Source: Arundinibacter roseus | GTDB taxonomy: Bacteria; Bacteroidota; Bacteroidia; Cytophagales; Spirosomataceae | Assembly (NCBI RefSeq): GCF_004348825.1 | Contig: NZ_SMJU01000011.1 | Span: 1 to 64,000, forward strand | Length of the DNA stretch: 64,000 nt | Direction: 5' to 3' | Shown: piece by piece, positions 8,263 to 16,878 of the stretch | Layout: every line of letters begins with the position of its first letter | Numbering within the stretch: position 1 is the stretch's first letter | Translations under genes and position numbers: made by a program | Notes under the pieces: generated by a model | What the model saw: the letters and a program-made list of their open reading frames with translations, nothing else | Databases searched by the model: none | Told to the model about the DNA's origin: nothing

Positions 8263-9891
8263 CTACCGGAATATTTTCCCATCTTTTTCCAGCTCTTTAT
8301 ACTTTTCAATATACTGCTTGTCAAGCTCTTCCGAATCTTTGTACTTTATTCGTAAATCGGCTAGTTTTTTGTGTAGCTCCGCTTTTATGGAAGCATATTT
8401 TGGATCGATATAGACGTTTTTCATTTCATTCGGATCGCTCGTGCGGTCATAGAGCTCCCACTCGTCGATGTCATAGTAAAAATGCACGAGTTTGTATTTC
8501 TCCGTCACAATGCCGTAGTGCCGCTTCACCATGTGAACGCTTGGGTACTCGTAGTAGTGGTAGTAGGCCGCGTCCCTGAAATTCTTACCTTCTCCTTTAA
8601 AAATTGGAATCAGACTTTCGCCCTGCATGTCGGCAGGTGGAACGATACCGGCTGCTTCCAGAAACGTTTGTGCAAAGTCCAGATTCTGAACCATTTGGCT
8701 ATTTTTTGATCCTGGTTTAATCACCGACGGCCATTTGACCAACAGCGGTGTTTTGAAGGATTCATCAAATATAAACCGCTTGTCAAACCAGCCGTGTTCT
8801 CCCAGATAAAACCCCTGATCGGACGTATAGACCACAATCGTATTTTCGTCCAGACCATTTTCTTTCAAAAAGTCCAGCACTTTGCCTACACCCTCATCAA
8901 CCGCCGCAATCGAACCCAGATAATCCTGCATGTAACGCTGATACCGCCATTTCATTTGGTCAGTCCTGGACATGTTTGGGTAGTTTTTAATGAATTCCTC
9001 GTTCATTTTCCCGTAAACTTCATCCCATGCCCTGCGCTGCTCAGGATTCATGCGTCCCACGGTGCTTGTGTAGTTTCCCTTGTCGTACGAATGCGATTCT
9101 TTAATGCCCAGTTTATCCATATTTTCAGGAGTAATCTTCGAGTCTCCTGCCCAGTTCATGTGCGTCAACAGGTTCATTTCCTGCTCTTTTGAAGCTCTTC
9201 CCCGCCCTTCGTAGGTATCAAAAAGGGTGGCCGGCTCCGGAAAACTGCGGTTAATAAATTCCTTATAATGCCGCTCCGCAGGAAGCCATTCGCGATGGGG
9301 AGCTTTATGCAGAAAGGCCAGGAAAAAGGGTTTATCTTCCTGCCGCTCATTTTTCAGCCAATTCAGCGTCATGTCCGTAATCAGGTCCGTCACGTAGCCT
9401 GTCAGAGTGATTGTACCTTCATTTTTTGTTATAAAGTCTGGGTTATAATAATGACCCTGTCCTGGAAGAATTTTAAATTCATCAAAGCCCTTCGGATTAT
9501 TTCCAAAGTGAAGTTTGCCAAACATAGCGGTTTGGTAGCCATTGGATTGCAGAATTTGAGGAAAGGTAATATTAGTGGTATCAAAAGGGAAATAGTTGTC
9601 AATCTTGCCGTTCAGATGACTGTGCTTTCCCGTCAGAATCACCGCCCGGGAAGGTGCGCAAAGAGAATTGGTTACACAGGCGTTGCTAAAAAGCATGCCT
9701 TCGTTAGCAATCCGGTCAATATTGGGAGTTTGCAGCAGCTTGTTGCTGTACGCCGAAATAGCCTGATAGGCATGGTCGTCGGACATGATAAAAACAATGT
9801 TGGGGCGTTTGCGCTCTTTTTGTTGGCAGGAAGTCAGAAGCGTAGCCGCCGTCAACAAGCACAAAGAGGTGAATACGAACAGTTTTTTCAT
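8263..9891 (-). CDS. Lipoprotein sulfatase, N-acetylglucosamine-6-sulfatase-like
   Basis: A 542-residue type I sulfatase. It has a lipoprotein signal (LLTSC, C22), a metal-binding SDD (37-39) and a CAPSR motif at 78-82 whose cysteine would be converted to formylglycine. Conserved GKLHFG, KAPHREW and SDQGFYLGEHGWFDKR segments follow. The C-terminal YYHYYEYPSVHMVKRHYG region and WELYD end resemble N-acetylglucosamine-6-O-sulfatases of gut and soil Bacteroidota. Specificity is by resemblance only. It is the last gene of locus 1, 213 bases after SusD, and should sit on a membrane surface facing the periplasm or outside. Confidence 0.9.
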   Translation of the reverse strand: MKKLFVFTSLCLLTAATLLTSCQQKERKRPNIVFIMSDDHAYQAISAYSNKLLQTPNIDRIANEGMLFSNACVTNSLCAPSRAVILTGKHSHLNGKIDNYFPFDTTNITFPQILQSNGYQTAMFGKLHFGNNPKGFDEFKILPGQGHYYNPDFITKNEGTITLTGYVTDLITDMTLNWLKNERQEDKPFFLAFLHKAPHREWLPAERHYKEFINRSFPEPATLFDTYEGRGRASKEQEMNLLTHMNWAGDSKITPENMDKLGIKESHSYDKGNYTSTVGRMNPEQRRAWDEVYGKMNEEFIKNYPNMSRTDQMKWRYQRYMQDYLGSIAAVDEGVGKVLDFLKENGLDENTIVVYTSDQGFYLGEHGWFDKRFIFDESFKTPLLVKWPSVIKPGSKNSQMVQNLDFAQTFLEAAGIVPPADMQGESLIPIFKGEGKNFRDAAYYHYYEYPSVHMVKRHYGIVTEKYKLVHFYYDIDEWELYDRTSDPNEMKNVYIDPKYASIKAELHKKLADLRIKYKDSEELDKQYIEKYKELEKDGKIFR

Positions 9892-9950
9892 TGAGTAAAA
9901 AAGGTTGAATCCGATAAAATGTAAACATTCAGGAAAAGATTAAAATACCC

Positions 9951-9972
9951 CATCAATCAATTTTGATTGATG
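9951..9972. terminator. Intercistronic hairpin
   Basis: Perfect 10-base arms CATCAATCAA and TTGATTGATG around a 2-base centre, between SusD2 and the lipoprotein sulfatase. It could slow transcription or stabilise an mRNA end; no strong T tract follows on the minus strand. Confidence 0.45.
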
Positions 9973-10036
9973 CAGTTTTTGACATCTAATTCACACCAAA
10001 GGCCAAAGGCTTTTCCTTTTGATTTTTATAAAATTA

Positions 10037-10071
10037 CCAGATTACAATCGAGGAAATCCTGAGTAATCTGG
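10037..10071 (-). terminator. Hairpin downstream of susD2, partial terminator
   Basis: Perfect 9-base arms CCAGATTAC and GTAATCTGG start 34 bases after the SusD2 stop. On the minus strand the stem is followed by TAATTTTAT. This fits an attenuating terminator that lowers expression of the downstream sulfatase compared with SusC/SusD. Confidence 0.55.
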
Positions 10072-10104
10072 CAATTTGTACCGGAAGAGTCATTGAAAGA
10101 TTAC

Positions 10105-11628
10105 TTATTGAATTTTGAATCCTTCCGGATTTTGAGTGATTTTACTGGTAGAAATAGCCTGAAATGGAATTGGAGCAATGTATTGCTCCTTGGTTGGGGA
10201 CCGAACGGGCTTAACATTTTCGGCAGGATCCCGCAATGCAGCAATTTCCTCCACCCGTTCGGTACGTACCAAATCAAACCATCGCTTACACTCACCAGCA
10301 AGCTCCCATCCGCGCTCATCCACAATTTCATTGGGAGTCGCGGTAGTACGATCAACGTCTGGATTAGGGGTTAGATATGGTAAACCGGCCGCTCTTCTTT
10401 TGACCTGATTTAATGCTTCTATTGAACTCGCGGTTTCCCCGATTCGTGCCTGTGCCTCGGCATAAATCAACAATACTTCGGCATAGCGATAAAGTTCAAC
10501 AGCCCGAAATCCAAAGGTTTGTGTAGCTACCGTCAGATCTTCGGAGATGGTAAATTTTTTGTACATCGGATGCGCGCGCTGCGACTGTTGCCAGGGCTTG
10601 AATGCAGGATTCAAGGATACAATTACCCCCGCAGCCACACCCCGCTGAGGGATTTGGGTCGCAAAAGTGGCCTGTTTTCTTGGGCCTTCGGGAAAACTCC
10701 TGAAAAATTGCAGCTCGGGAAAGATATCGGAAAATCCACGAGCCTCATGAAAGCTGAACGCAGTGGGATAAAAAGATGTCATATTCTCCGTTTTCGAAAA
10801 CTGCACCGCAAATATGGATTCCAGACTATTTTGGTTGGAAAGCAGCCACAATTGATCAATAGGCAAAAGTTTATGATAGCCCCTATCAATCACTTCTTTT
10901 GCTTTGGCGGCAGCCAGGGCATATTTGGAGTTATCTTTCAGCGGCCAGCCCCCCCAGGTCAGGTATAAGTCGGCCAGAAGAGTTTTGGCGGCAGCCGAGG
11001 AGGCCCTTCCCACGTTTGAGGTGGCACCTGGCGAAGGAAGCGCCGCCTCAGCGATCAGCAAATCACTTTCTATTTGCAGATAGTTCGCTAAAACTGTTGC
11101 CCGTACTTCTTCACCTGTGGGTTGATTGCCATCCAGAATTATGGGCACATTTCCATGGGTACGCACCAGATTAAAATAGCTCATGGCCCTGAGGAACCGG
11201 GCTTCTGCATCAGCAATATTTTTGACCGATTCTGAAACAGGTGAAGTTTTCAGACCATGGATCAGCGTATTAGCAAAATAGATGATACGCCAATAGTTAT
11301 TCCACCCGTCGGCCAGCCAGTTTATCTCGGCATTTTCACCCTTTCCGTAATCAAAGCGATCAAACACGCGGAGTGGAGCCTTGTTACCAGCTTCCCAGGT
11401 CGTAATGTCATCCGCGCCAAAGGTAGGGGTGCGAAGATTCTGGGGGTTACGGTGTGTCACCTGCATTTGCCGATAAATGGGCGTCAAGGCGGCAATTACA
11501 TCGTTCTCAGTTCGCAAATTATCTATATCCAGGATACTGCTTACATCTTCTTCCAAATCAATACACGAGTGACCAGAAGTTATAAAAATGGCAATAAGAA
11601 GTATGTTCAGTAGGCGTTTCATAAGCAA
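10105..11628 (-). CDS. SusD/RagB-like glycan-binding lipoprotein (pair 2)
   Basis: A 507-residue surface lipoprotein with its lipobox cysteine at about C22 (SGHSC). It shows SusD features: an N-terminal TPR-like helical region (NYWRIIYFANTLIHGLK, AEARFLRAMSYFNLVRTHG) and a conserved C-terminal block ERGWELAGECKRWFDLVRTERVEEI with an ending IPFQAI..KITQNPEGF. SusD proteins cap the SusC porin and bind the glycan. It starts 6 bases after the SusC stop, so the two are co-translated partners. The start could be this ATG or the next Met two codons in. Confidence 0.95.
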   Translation of the reverse strand: MLMKRLLNILLIAIFITSGHSCIDLEEDVSSILDIDNLRTENDVIAALTPIYRQMQVTHRNPQNLRTPTFGADDITTWEAGNKAPLRVFDRFDYGKGENAEINWLADGWNNYWRIIYFANTLIHGLKTSPVSESVKNIADAEARFLRAMSYFNLVRTHGNVPIILDGNQPTGEEVRATVLANYLQIESDLLIAEAALPSPGATSNVGRASSAAAKTLLADLYLTWGGWPLKDNSKYALAAAKAKEVIDRGYHKLLPIDQLWLLSNQNSLESIFAVQFSKTENMTSFYPTAFSFHEARGFSDIFPELQFFRSFPEGPRKQATFATQIPQRGVAAGVIVSLNPAFKPWQQSQRAHPMYKKFTISEDLTVATQTFGFRAVELYRYAEVLLIYAEAQARIGETASSIEALNQVKRRAAGLPYLTPNPDVDRTTATPNEIVDERGWELAGECKRWFDLVRTERVEEIAALRDPAENVKPVRSPTKEQYIAPIPFQAISTSKITQNPEGFKIQ

Positions 11629-11634
11629 GTTTGG

Positions 11635-14600
11635 TTAAAAGGTCAGGTTGAGTCCCAAAGTAAATGTGCGGTTGATCGGATAGGCATCGTAATCAATTCC
11701 CAGGTCAATATCAGAGTTTCCGGAGGCCGTACTTTCCGGATCGAACCCACGATAGCCAGTTAGAATCAACAGATTATTGGAGCTTACATACAGCCTGAGT
11801 TTGCTGATACCAATTTTTTGCAACAAGCTGTTGTCAAAGTTGTAGCTGAGAGCCGCATTTTTGAGCGTGGCATACGATCCGTCTTCCAGAAATTGGGAAG
11901 ACAATAGCTCCGTTCCGTTTCGGCCTGATGGAATATTCGAAGGGTTTGTTGGGGTCCAGCGGTCGATATAATCCTGATGCACGGCATGAAACTGCTGGGC
12001 ACCCAGGGCCATCATGCGTCCGCGTTGGAAATTGTAAATATCATTACCTTGTGAACCGGTTATCAAGAAATTCAGGTTGAAATTTTTGTAGGTAATATCC
12101 CAGTTCCAGCCCCAGGTAAAGTTTGGGTTTCCGGTTCCGATGTTGGTAATATCGTCCGTCGTGATGAGACCATCCCGGTTAATATCGCGGTACTTTGCAT
12201 CACCGGGACGGCGGTTAAACTTTGCTGCTTCACTTTCTTCTCCCAACTGATACACCCCTTCAAAAATATATCCCCGAAAACTACTAATCGGCATTCCGAC
12301 CTCAACGCGGGTAGGATTGACCGAAAACGTACTTGGAACGTATCCGGCGCCCAGTTCCAGAGGCTGACCATCGACCAGTGCCAATACTTCATTTTTATTT
12401 CTGGAAACATTGAGCGATGACCGCACGTCCCAGTCATCGGTACGAATCATATTCCAGCCCAGCGAAATATCAAACCCCTTGTTTTCTACTTCACCAACAT
12501 TGCGGGTAATTAACGTTGGGCCAAGGAAAGAGGGCAATTGGGCGTTCAGCAACAAATCGGTTGTATTTTTTTTGTACAGGTCAACTGACAGCGTCAGGGC
12601 TGAATTGAAAAGCCCAAGATCCAGCCCAATATTGGCCTGCCGGGTGGTTTCCCAGGTCAGGTCAGGATTGGCCGCCCGCTCGGAGGGAGCCACGCCGATC
12701 GTAGCGGTATTGCCGGTAAAGGGATAATTAACGTCCGGAGAAATCACGGGCGTTGCCCGGGTGGCCAGCGGACCAATGGCCTGACTGCCGATAACGCCGT
12801 AGCTAACCCGCACTTTCAGGTCGCTGATGGCAGGTATATTTTTTATAAATTCCTCCTCAGCCAGTTTCCAGGCCACGGAGCCCGAAGGGAATACGCCCCA
12901 CCGATTATCCTTCCGAAATTTGCTTGAACCATCAGCCCTGACTGAGGCAGTAACCAAAAACCGGTTCAGCAAAGAGTAGTTCACCCTGCCCAGAAAAGAT
13001 TGCAGACTTTCGTCCGAAAACGTGTTCATTGTTCGTTGAATCGATCCCAGCGAGAGATTTTTGTAGGTGGTTTGGTCGGAGAAAAAATTACTGGCAAAAG
13101 ATGTATTGCCCGAACGTATGACGAGTTGCTGTTCATGCACGGCGTCGATGGTTAGGCTGTGATTTGGGTTTTTGTTTAGGGCATATGTCAACCGATTGGT
13201 ATTCTGAATTCTGGTTACTGTTTGATTAAAAACCGTCGCGCTGCCGATATTATTTACCAGTATGGGCGTGTAGCCATTATTGTTTGTCGTAAATCGGTCT
13301 ACTCCACCAGAAATGTTGAGTGTAAGATTTTTTAGTATATCGTAGTTTGCAAAGCCGCTTAGCGTGAGACGATCCTCAAAATTTTCACGCGTGTTGTTTT
13401 CCGGTATCAGCAAGGGGTTTGGGGCGGCATTGCCCACGCCCGGTTTGAGGGGGGCGAAGTTATAATTTCCCTGTGCGTCAAAGGCCGGTGTCGTGGGGTC
13501 CCAGGTCAAACCAGTCGATAGTTCTGCCCGGACACCGGTGGCTTTTTCATGACTGATAAACGAATTCAGACCAAGCCTGATTTTTTTTGAAACCTGGGCA
13601 TTAAAATTGGCGCGCAGGGTATAGCGTTTATAATCCTGATCAATAAGGGTCCCTTTCGAGCTATTCAAATTTCCCGAAACAAAGTAATCAAAGTTCTCAC
13701 TTCCTCCGCTCATCGATAGCTGCGTATTGGAAAAAGGGGCGGTTCTGAAAAATCTATTTTGCCAGTTTTCACCGGCTCCAACCCGCAAAGCGGCGATTTC
13801 GTCAGCCGTATAAAGCTCCCGGTTTTCTGCAAAGTTTACTCCCAGGGCAAATTCAGCCGGACTCATTAAATCCAGTTTCTGAGCTACGTTTGAAACGCCT
13901 GTGAAAAAACCAACTTCTATCTGCGCCGGACCTTTTCTACCTTTTTTTGTGGTAATCAGCACTACCCCATTTGCCCCTCTCGACCCATAAATAGCCGTAG
14001 CGGAGGCATCTTTTAACACCTCCATGGATGCAATATCATTTACATTCAGGGAGTTTATATCTCCTACCACCAGGCCATCCAAAACGTAGAGCGGGGAATT
14101 ATCACCGCTGATTGAGTTTGCCCCCCGGATCCGAATTTTAAAGCCGCTGCCCGGTGCGCCGCTTGTTTGGGTAACCTGTACACCCGCCGCCCGGCCCTGC
14201 AAGGCCTCGTCAATTTTGGTAAGCGGTTGTTTTTCAAAATCTTTGGCAGTAACCGATGAAAGCGAACCGGTCAGGTCAGACTTTTTAACGGATCCATAGC
14301 CAATTACAACCACATCAGCCAGCTGCCGGGCATCAGGTTCTAGGTTTATATTGATGGTTGAGCTTTCACCTACAGGTTGTTCACTGGACTGATACCCCAA
14401 AAAACTAAAAACAAGTATATCGCCCGAGTCAGCCGTGATGGAATAGGTGCCATCTGCCATTGAGCTTGTGCCAACAGTACTGCCTTTAATAAAAACATTG
14501 GCTCCCGGTACGGCCTGGTTCTGCTCATCCACAATCTTTCCCCGGATTACTTTCTGAGCGATTACCTGCGGCAATCCTAAACCAATTAGTAAGGAAAACA

Positions 14601-14640
14601 GCAGGAAGGCTCGCGATAAAAACGTAGTATAATTATTCAT
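11635..14640 (-). CDS. SusC/RagA-like TonB-dependent outer-membrane transporter (pair 2)
   Basis: A 1001-residue TonB-dependent receptor. It has a signal peptide (residues 1-29), a carboxypeptidase-regulatory-like domain (about 30-110), a plug with VVVIGYGSVKKSDLTGS and DASATAIYGSRGANGVVLITTKKG, then a beta-barrel ending in aromatic LNLTF. It lacks the STN domain present in the other SusC of this locus (25193), so it is unlikely to signal to a FecR partner directly. It follows the PQQ dehydrogenase by 84 bases and precedes its SusD. It imports oligosaccharides across the outer membrane using TonB/ExbBD energy. Confidence 0.96.
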   Translation of the reverse strand: MNNYTTFLSRAFLLFSLLIGLGLPQVIAQKVIRGKIVDEQNQAVPGANVFIKGSTVGTSSMADGTYSITADSGDILVFSFLGYQSSEQPVGESSTININLEPDARQLADVVVIGYGSVKKSDLTGSLSSVTAKDFEKQPLTKIDEALQGRAAGVQVTQTSGAPGSGFKIRIRGANSISGDNSPLYVLDGLVVGDINSLNVNDIASMEVLKDASATAIYGSRGANGVVLITTKKGRKGPAQIEVGFFTGVSNVAQKLDLMSPAEFALGVNFAENRELYTADEIAALRVGAGENWQNRFFRTAPFSNTQLSMSGGSENFDYFVSGNLNSSKGTLIDQDYKRYTLRANFNAQVSKKIRLGLNSFISHEKATGVRAELSTGLTWDPTTPAFDAQGNYNFAPLKPGVGNAAPNPLLIPENNTRENFEDRLTLSGFANYDILKNLTLNISGGVDRFTTNNNGYTPILVNNIGSATVFNQTVTRIQNTNRLTYALNKNPNHSLTIDAVHEQQLVIRSGNTSFASNFFSDQTTYKNLSLGSIQRTMNTFSDESLQSFLGRVNYSLLNRFLVTASVRADGSSKFRKDNRWGVFPSGSVAWKLAEEEFIKNIPAISDLKVRVSYGVIGSQAIGPLATRATPVISPDVNYPFTGNTATIGVAPSERAANPDLTWETTRQANIGLDLGLFNSALTLSVDLYKKNTTDLLLNAQLPSFLGPTLITRNVGEVENKGFDISLGWNMIRTDDWDVRSSLNVSRNKNEVLALVDGQPLELGAGYVPSTFSVNPTRVEVGMPISSFRGYIFEGVYQLGEESEAAKFNRRPGDAKYRDINRDGLITTDDITNIGTGNPNFTWGWNWDITYKNFNLNFLITGSQGNDIYNFQRGRMMALGAQQFHAVHQDYIDRWTPTNPSNIPSGRNGTELLSSQFLEDGSYATLKNAALSYNFDNSLLQKIGISKLRLYVSSNNLLILTGYRGFDPESTASGNSDIDLGIDYDAYPINRTFTLGLNLTF

Positions 14641-14724
14641 TTTGTCATGGGTTTAGTTTAGTAATTTTCAATCTCATTTTTACTTTGGCATCCATTAGAT
14701 CCAGAATAGCTACCCTTTTACCTT

Positions 14725-16833
14725 CTATTGTGGCAATGCAAACGCTACATAACTATCCCCTTTTTTGGTGCCAAGTTTCGCTCCGCCGCAGGCAATTACT
14801 ACATATTGGCGGCCGTTGGCCTGGTAAACCGACGGCGTGGCAAAGCCGCCCGCAGGCAGTTTGGTTTCGTAGAGTAGTTTGCCACTGCGTTTGTCGAAAG
14901 CCCGAAACATACCGTCTTTGGTAGCCCCAATGAATAGCACCCCGCCCGCCGTTACGACGGGTCCGCCATAATTCTCACAGCCCGTGATGGGAATGCCTTT
15001 GGCCGTGAGTTCTTTAAATTCACCTAACGGAATTTTCCATTCGTATTTACCCGTATTCAAATTCAAAGCACTTAACTGTCCCCAGGGAGGATTAATACCC
15101 GGATAACCATCCTGATCCAGAAATTTTTTGTAGCCATCCAATTTGTAGGGAAGCGGAAATTTTTTATTTGCTGGCTGAACTCCGACACTTTCTTTTTCCA
15201 GATCAAAAAGAAATTCGATGAGCGCCTGCTGCTCCTGTGCTTTGAGCGCAAAACCGGGCATCATTCCCTTCCCATTTTTAACAACTCCATTGACATACGC
15301 CTGATCATGACGTTTATAAATGTTCTTTAGCGAAGGAAACCCACTCGCCGGATTGCCCAGCAAATCCTTGCCGTGGCAGCTTGAACAGTTAAGGCTATAC
15401 GTTCGGTGTCCCGGACTAAGATTGGCTAGTTCATCCTCATCAGGAATCGTGCGCATGTCCATGACGTAGGCCATTTCGTTAGAATTGATGTAGAGAATTC
15501 CCGACTCGGCGTCGTAGGCAGGTCCGCCCCATTCGGCTCCGCCGTCAAAGCCCGGAAACAGCAGCGTCCCTTCCAGACTGGGAAGCTCAAACTGGTTTTT
15601 ATGTCGCAATTTTTTTAGCCTTGCCTTGAGCTCCTGCCGATTGGCTGCGTAAGGATTGACATCATCTTCTCCTATGGACTGCCGGGCAAAAGGTGCGGGC
15701 TGCTGAGCAACCGGCTGCGTAGGCGAAGGCACCTCGCCAGGCAGAGCGTTGGTAGGTACCGCCATTTCTTTTATAGGAAAAAGGGACTTACCCGTCATTC
15801 TATCAAAAACGAAAACAAATCCCGACTTGGTAATCTGGGCTACGGCATCAATCGTCTTGCCCTGACGCTTAATGCTTACCAGCGTAGGAGGCGAAGGTAA
15901 ATCCCGGTCCCATACGTCGTGGTGAACAAATTGATAGTGCCAAATCCGCTTGCCGGTAGCGGCATCAAGCGCCAACAGGCAATTGGCATACAGATTATCG
16001 CCCGGACGATTGGCGCCATAAAAATCATAACCCGCCGAGCCCGTGGGCACGTAGACAATGCCCCGGCCGCGGTCAATAGCCATGCCAGCCCAATTATTGG
16101 CGGCTCCCACATCCGTGTTTTTCCAGTTATCCTTGCCCCAGGTGTCATATCCCTCCTCGCCCGGGTGAGGAATGGTACGAAATGTCCACACAAGCTGACC
16201 CGTTTGCACATCAAACGCCCGCACGTGCCCGGGTGCTGCATCCGGTCCTTCTGACACACGGACTGGCATAATGATTAGATTTTTAAAGAGTGTACCGGGA
16301 GTGGTGGAGCGGATAAATTTAGTGCGAGCACTTTCTGGCAAACCCGTGTAAAGACTCACGCGCCCATTCTCTCCAAAGGATTCAATCATTTTACCCGTGG
16401 TAGCGTCCAGCGCATACAGCCAGGTGCCCGCACCGTACAAAATCCGTTTGTCATTCCCGGATTCCCAGTAGGTAACGCCCCGAACCATGTTGGATTCGGT
16501 GGCACCTTTAAATCGCCAGATTTCCTTACCTGTGACAGCATCCAGGGCAAAAATCTGGGAGGAGGCCGTAGGTGCGTATAACACCCCATCGACAATGATT
16601 GGATTGCTGGGCATTAATCCCGAAAAATCGCCGGTATGGTACTCCCAGGCCACCTGAAGATTTCCCACATTTGCCGCTGTGATTTGGGTTAAAGGCGAGT
16701 AGTTCGTCCGCCCCGGACCACCCAGATATTCCCGCCATTCGCTCGTGGTTTCTGTGGCAGTTTTTGTAAAATTCAAAAAGAAAAGTGCGCTACCCACCGC
16801 AACCAGTGATAGTACCAGTAATTTATTTTTCAT
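14725..16833 (-). CDS. PQQ-dependent dehydrogenase with embedded cytochrome c domain
   Basis: A ~702-residue periplasmic quinoprotein. The start is taken at the ATG at 16833, just before the membrane/signal segment KNKLLVLSLVAVGSALFFL; a longer frame begins at 16878 but lacks a signal. The sequence is an eight-bladed propeller of the quinoprotein glucose/alcohol dehydrogenase type (repeats with ALDAxTGKxIW). A c-type cytochrome is inserted before the last blades, with haem motif CSSCH (about 483-487) and an axial-Met candidate in GKGMMPGF. Such enzymes oxidise sugars or alcohols and pass electrons through haem to the respiratory chain. The gene lies inside a polysaccharide locus, between the lyase and SusC2, so it probably oxidises a released sugar. 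PQQ would have to come from outside unless synthesis genes exist elsewhere. Confidence 0.92.
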   Translation of the reverse strand: MKNKLLVLSLVAVGSALFFLNFTKTATETTSEWREYLGGPGRTNYSPLTQITAANVGNLQVAWEYHTGDFSGLMPSNPIIVDGVLYAPTASSQIFALDAVTGKEIWRFKGATESNMVRGVTYWESGNDKRILYGAGTWLYALDATTGKMIESFGENGRVSLYTGLPESARTKFIRSTTPGTLFKNLIIMPVRVSEGPDAAPGHVRAFDVQTGQLVWTFRTIPHPGEEGYDTWGKDNWKNTDVGAANNWAGMAIDRGRGIVYVPTGSAGYDFYGANRPGDNLYANCLLALDAATGKRIWHYQFVHHDVWDRDLPSPPTLVSIKRQGKTIDAVAQITKSGFVFVFDRMTGKSLFPIKEMAVPTNALPGEVPSPTQPVAQQPAPFARQSIGEDDVNPYAANRQELKARLKKLRHKNQFELPSLEGTLLFPGFDGGAEWGGPAYDAESGILYINSNEMAYVMDMRTIPDEDELANLSPGHRTYSLNCSSCHGKDLLGNPASGFPSLKNIYKRHDQAYVNGVVKNGKGMMPGFALKAQEQQALIEFLFDLEKESVGVQPANKKFPLPYKLDGYKKFLDQDGYPGINPPWGQLSALNLNTGKYEWKIPLGEFKELTAKGIPITGCENYGGPVVTAGGVLFIGATKDGMFRAFDKRSGKLLYETKLPAGGFATPSVYQANGRQYVVIACGGAKLGTKKGDSYVAFALPQ

Positions 16834-16878
16834 GGTCTTTGTTCGATTATACCCACCACAAATTGCAGCGGGTTCCAC

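Noticed and set aside
9268-9894. Long open frame antisense to the lipoprotein sulfatase
   Set aside because: It has no signal or family features and lies wholly opposite a well-supported sulfatase gene; it mirrors that gene's codon pattern.
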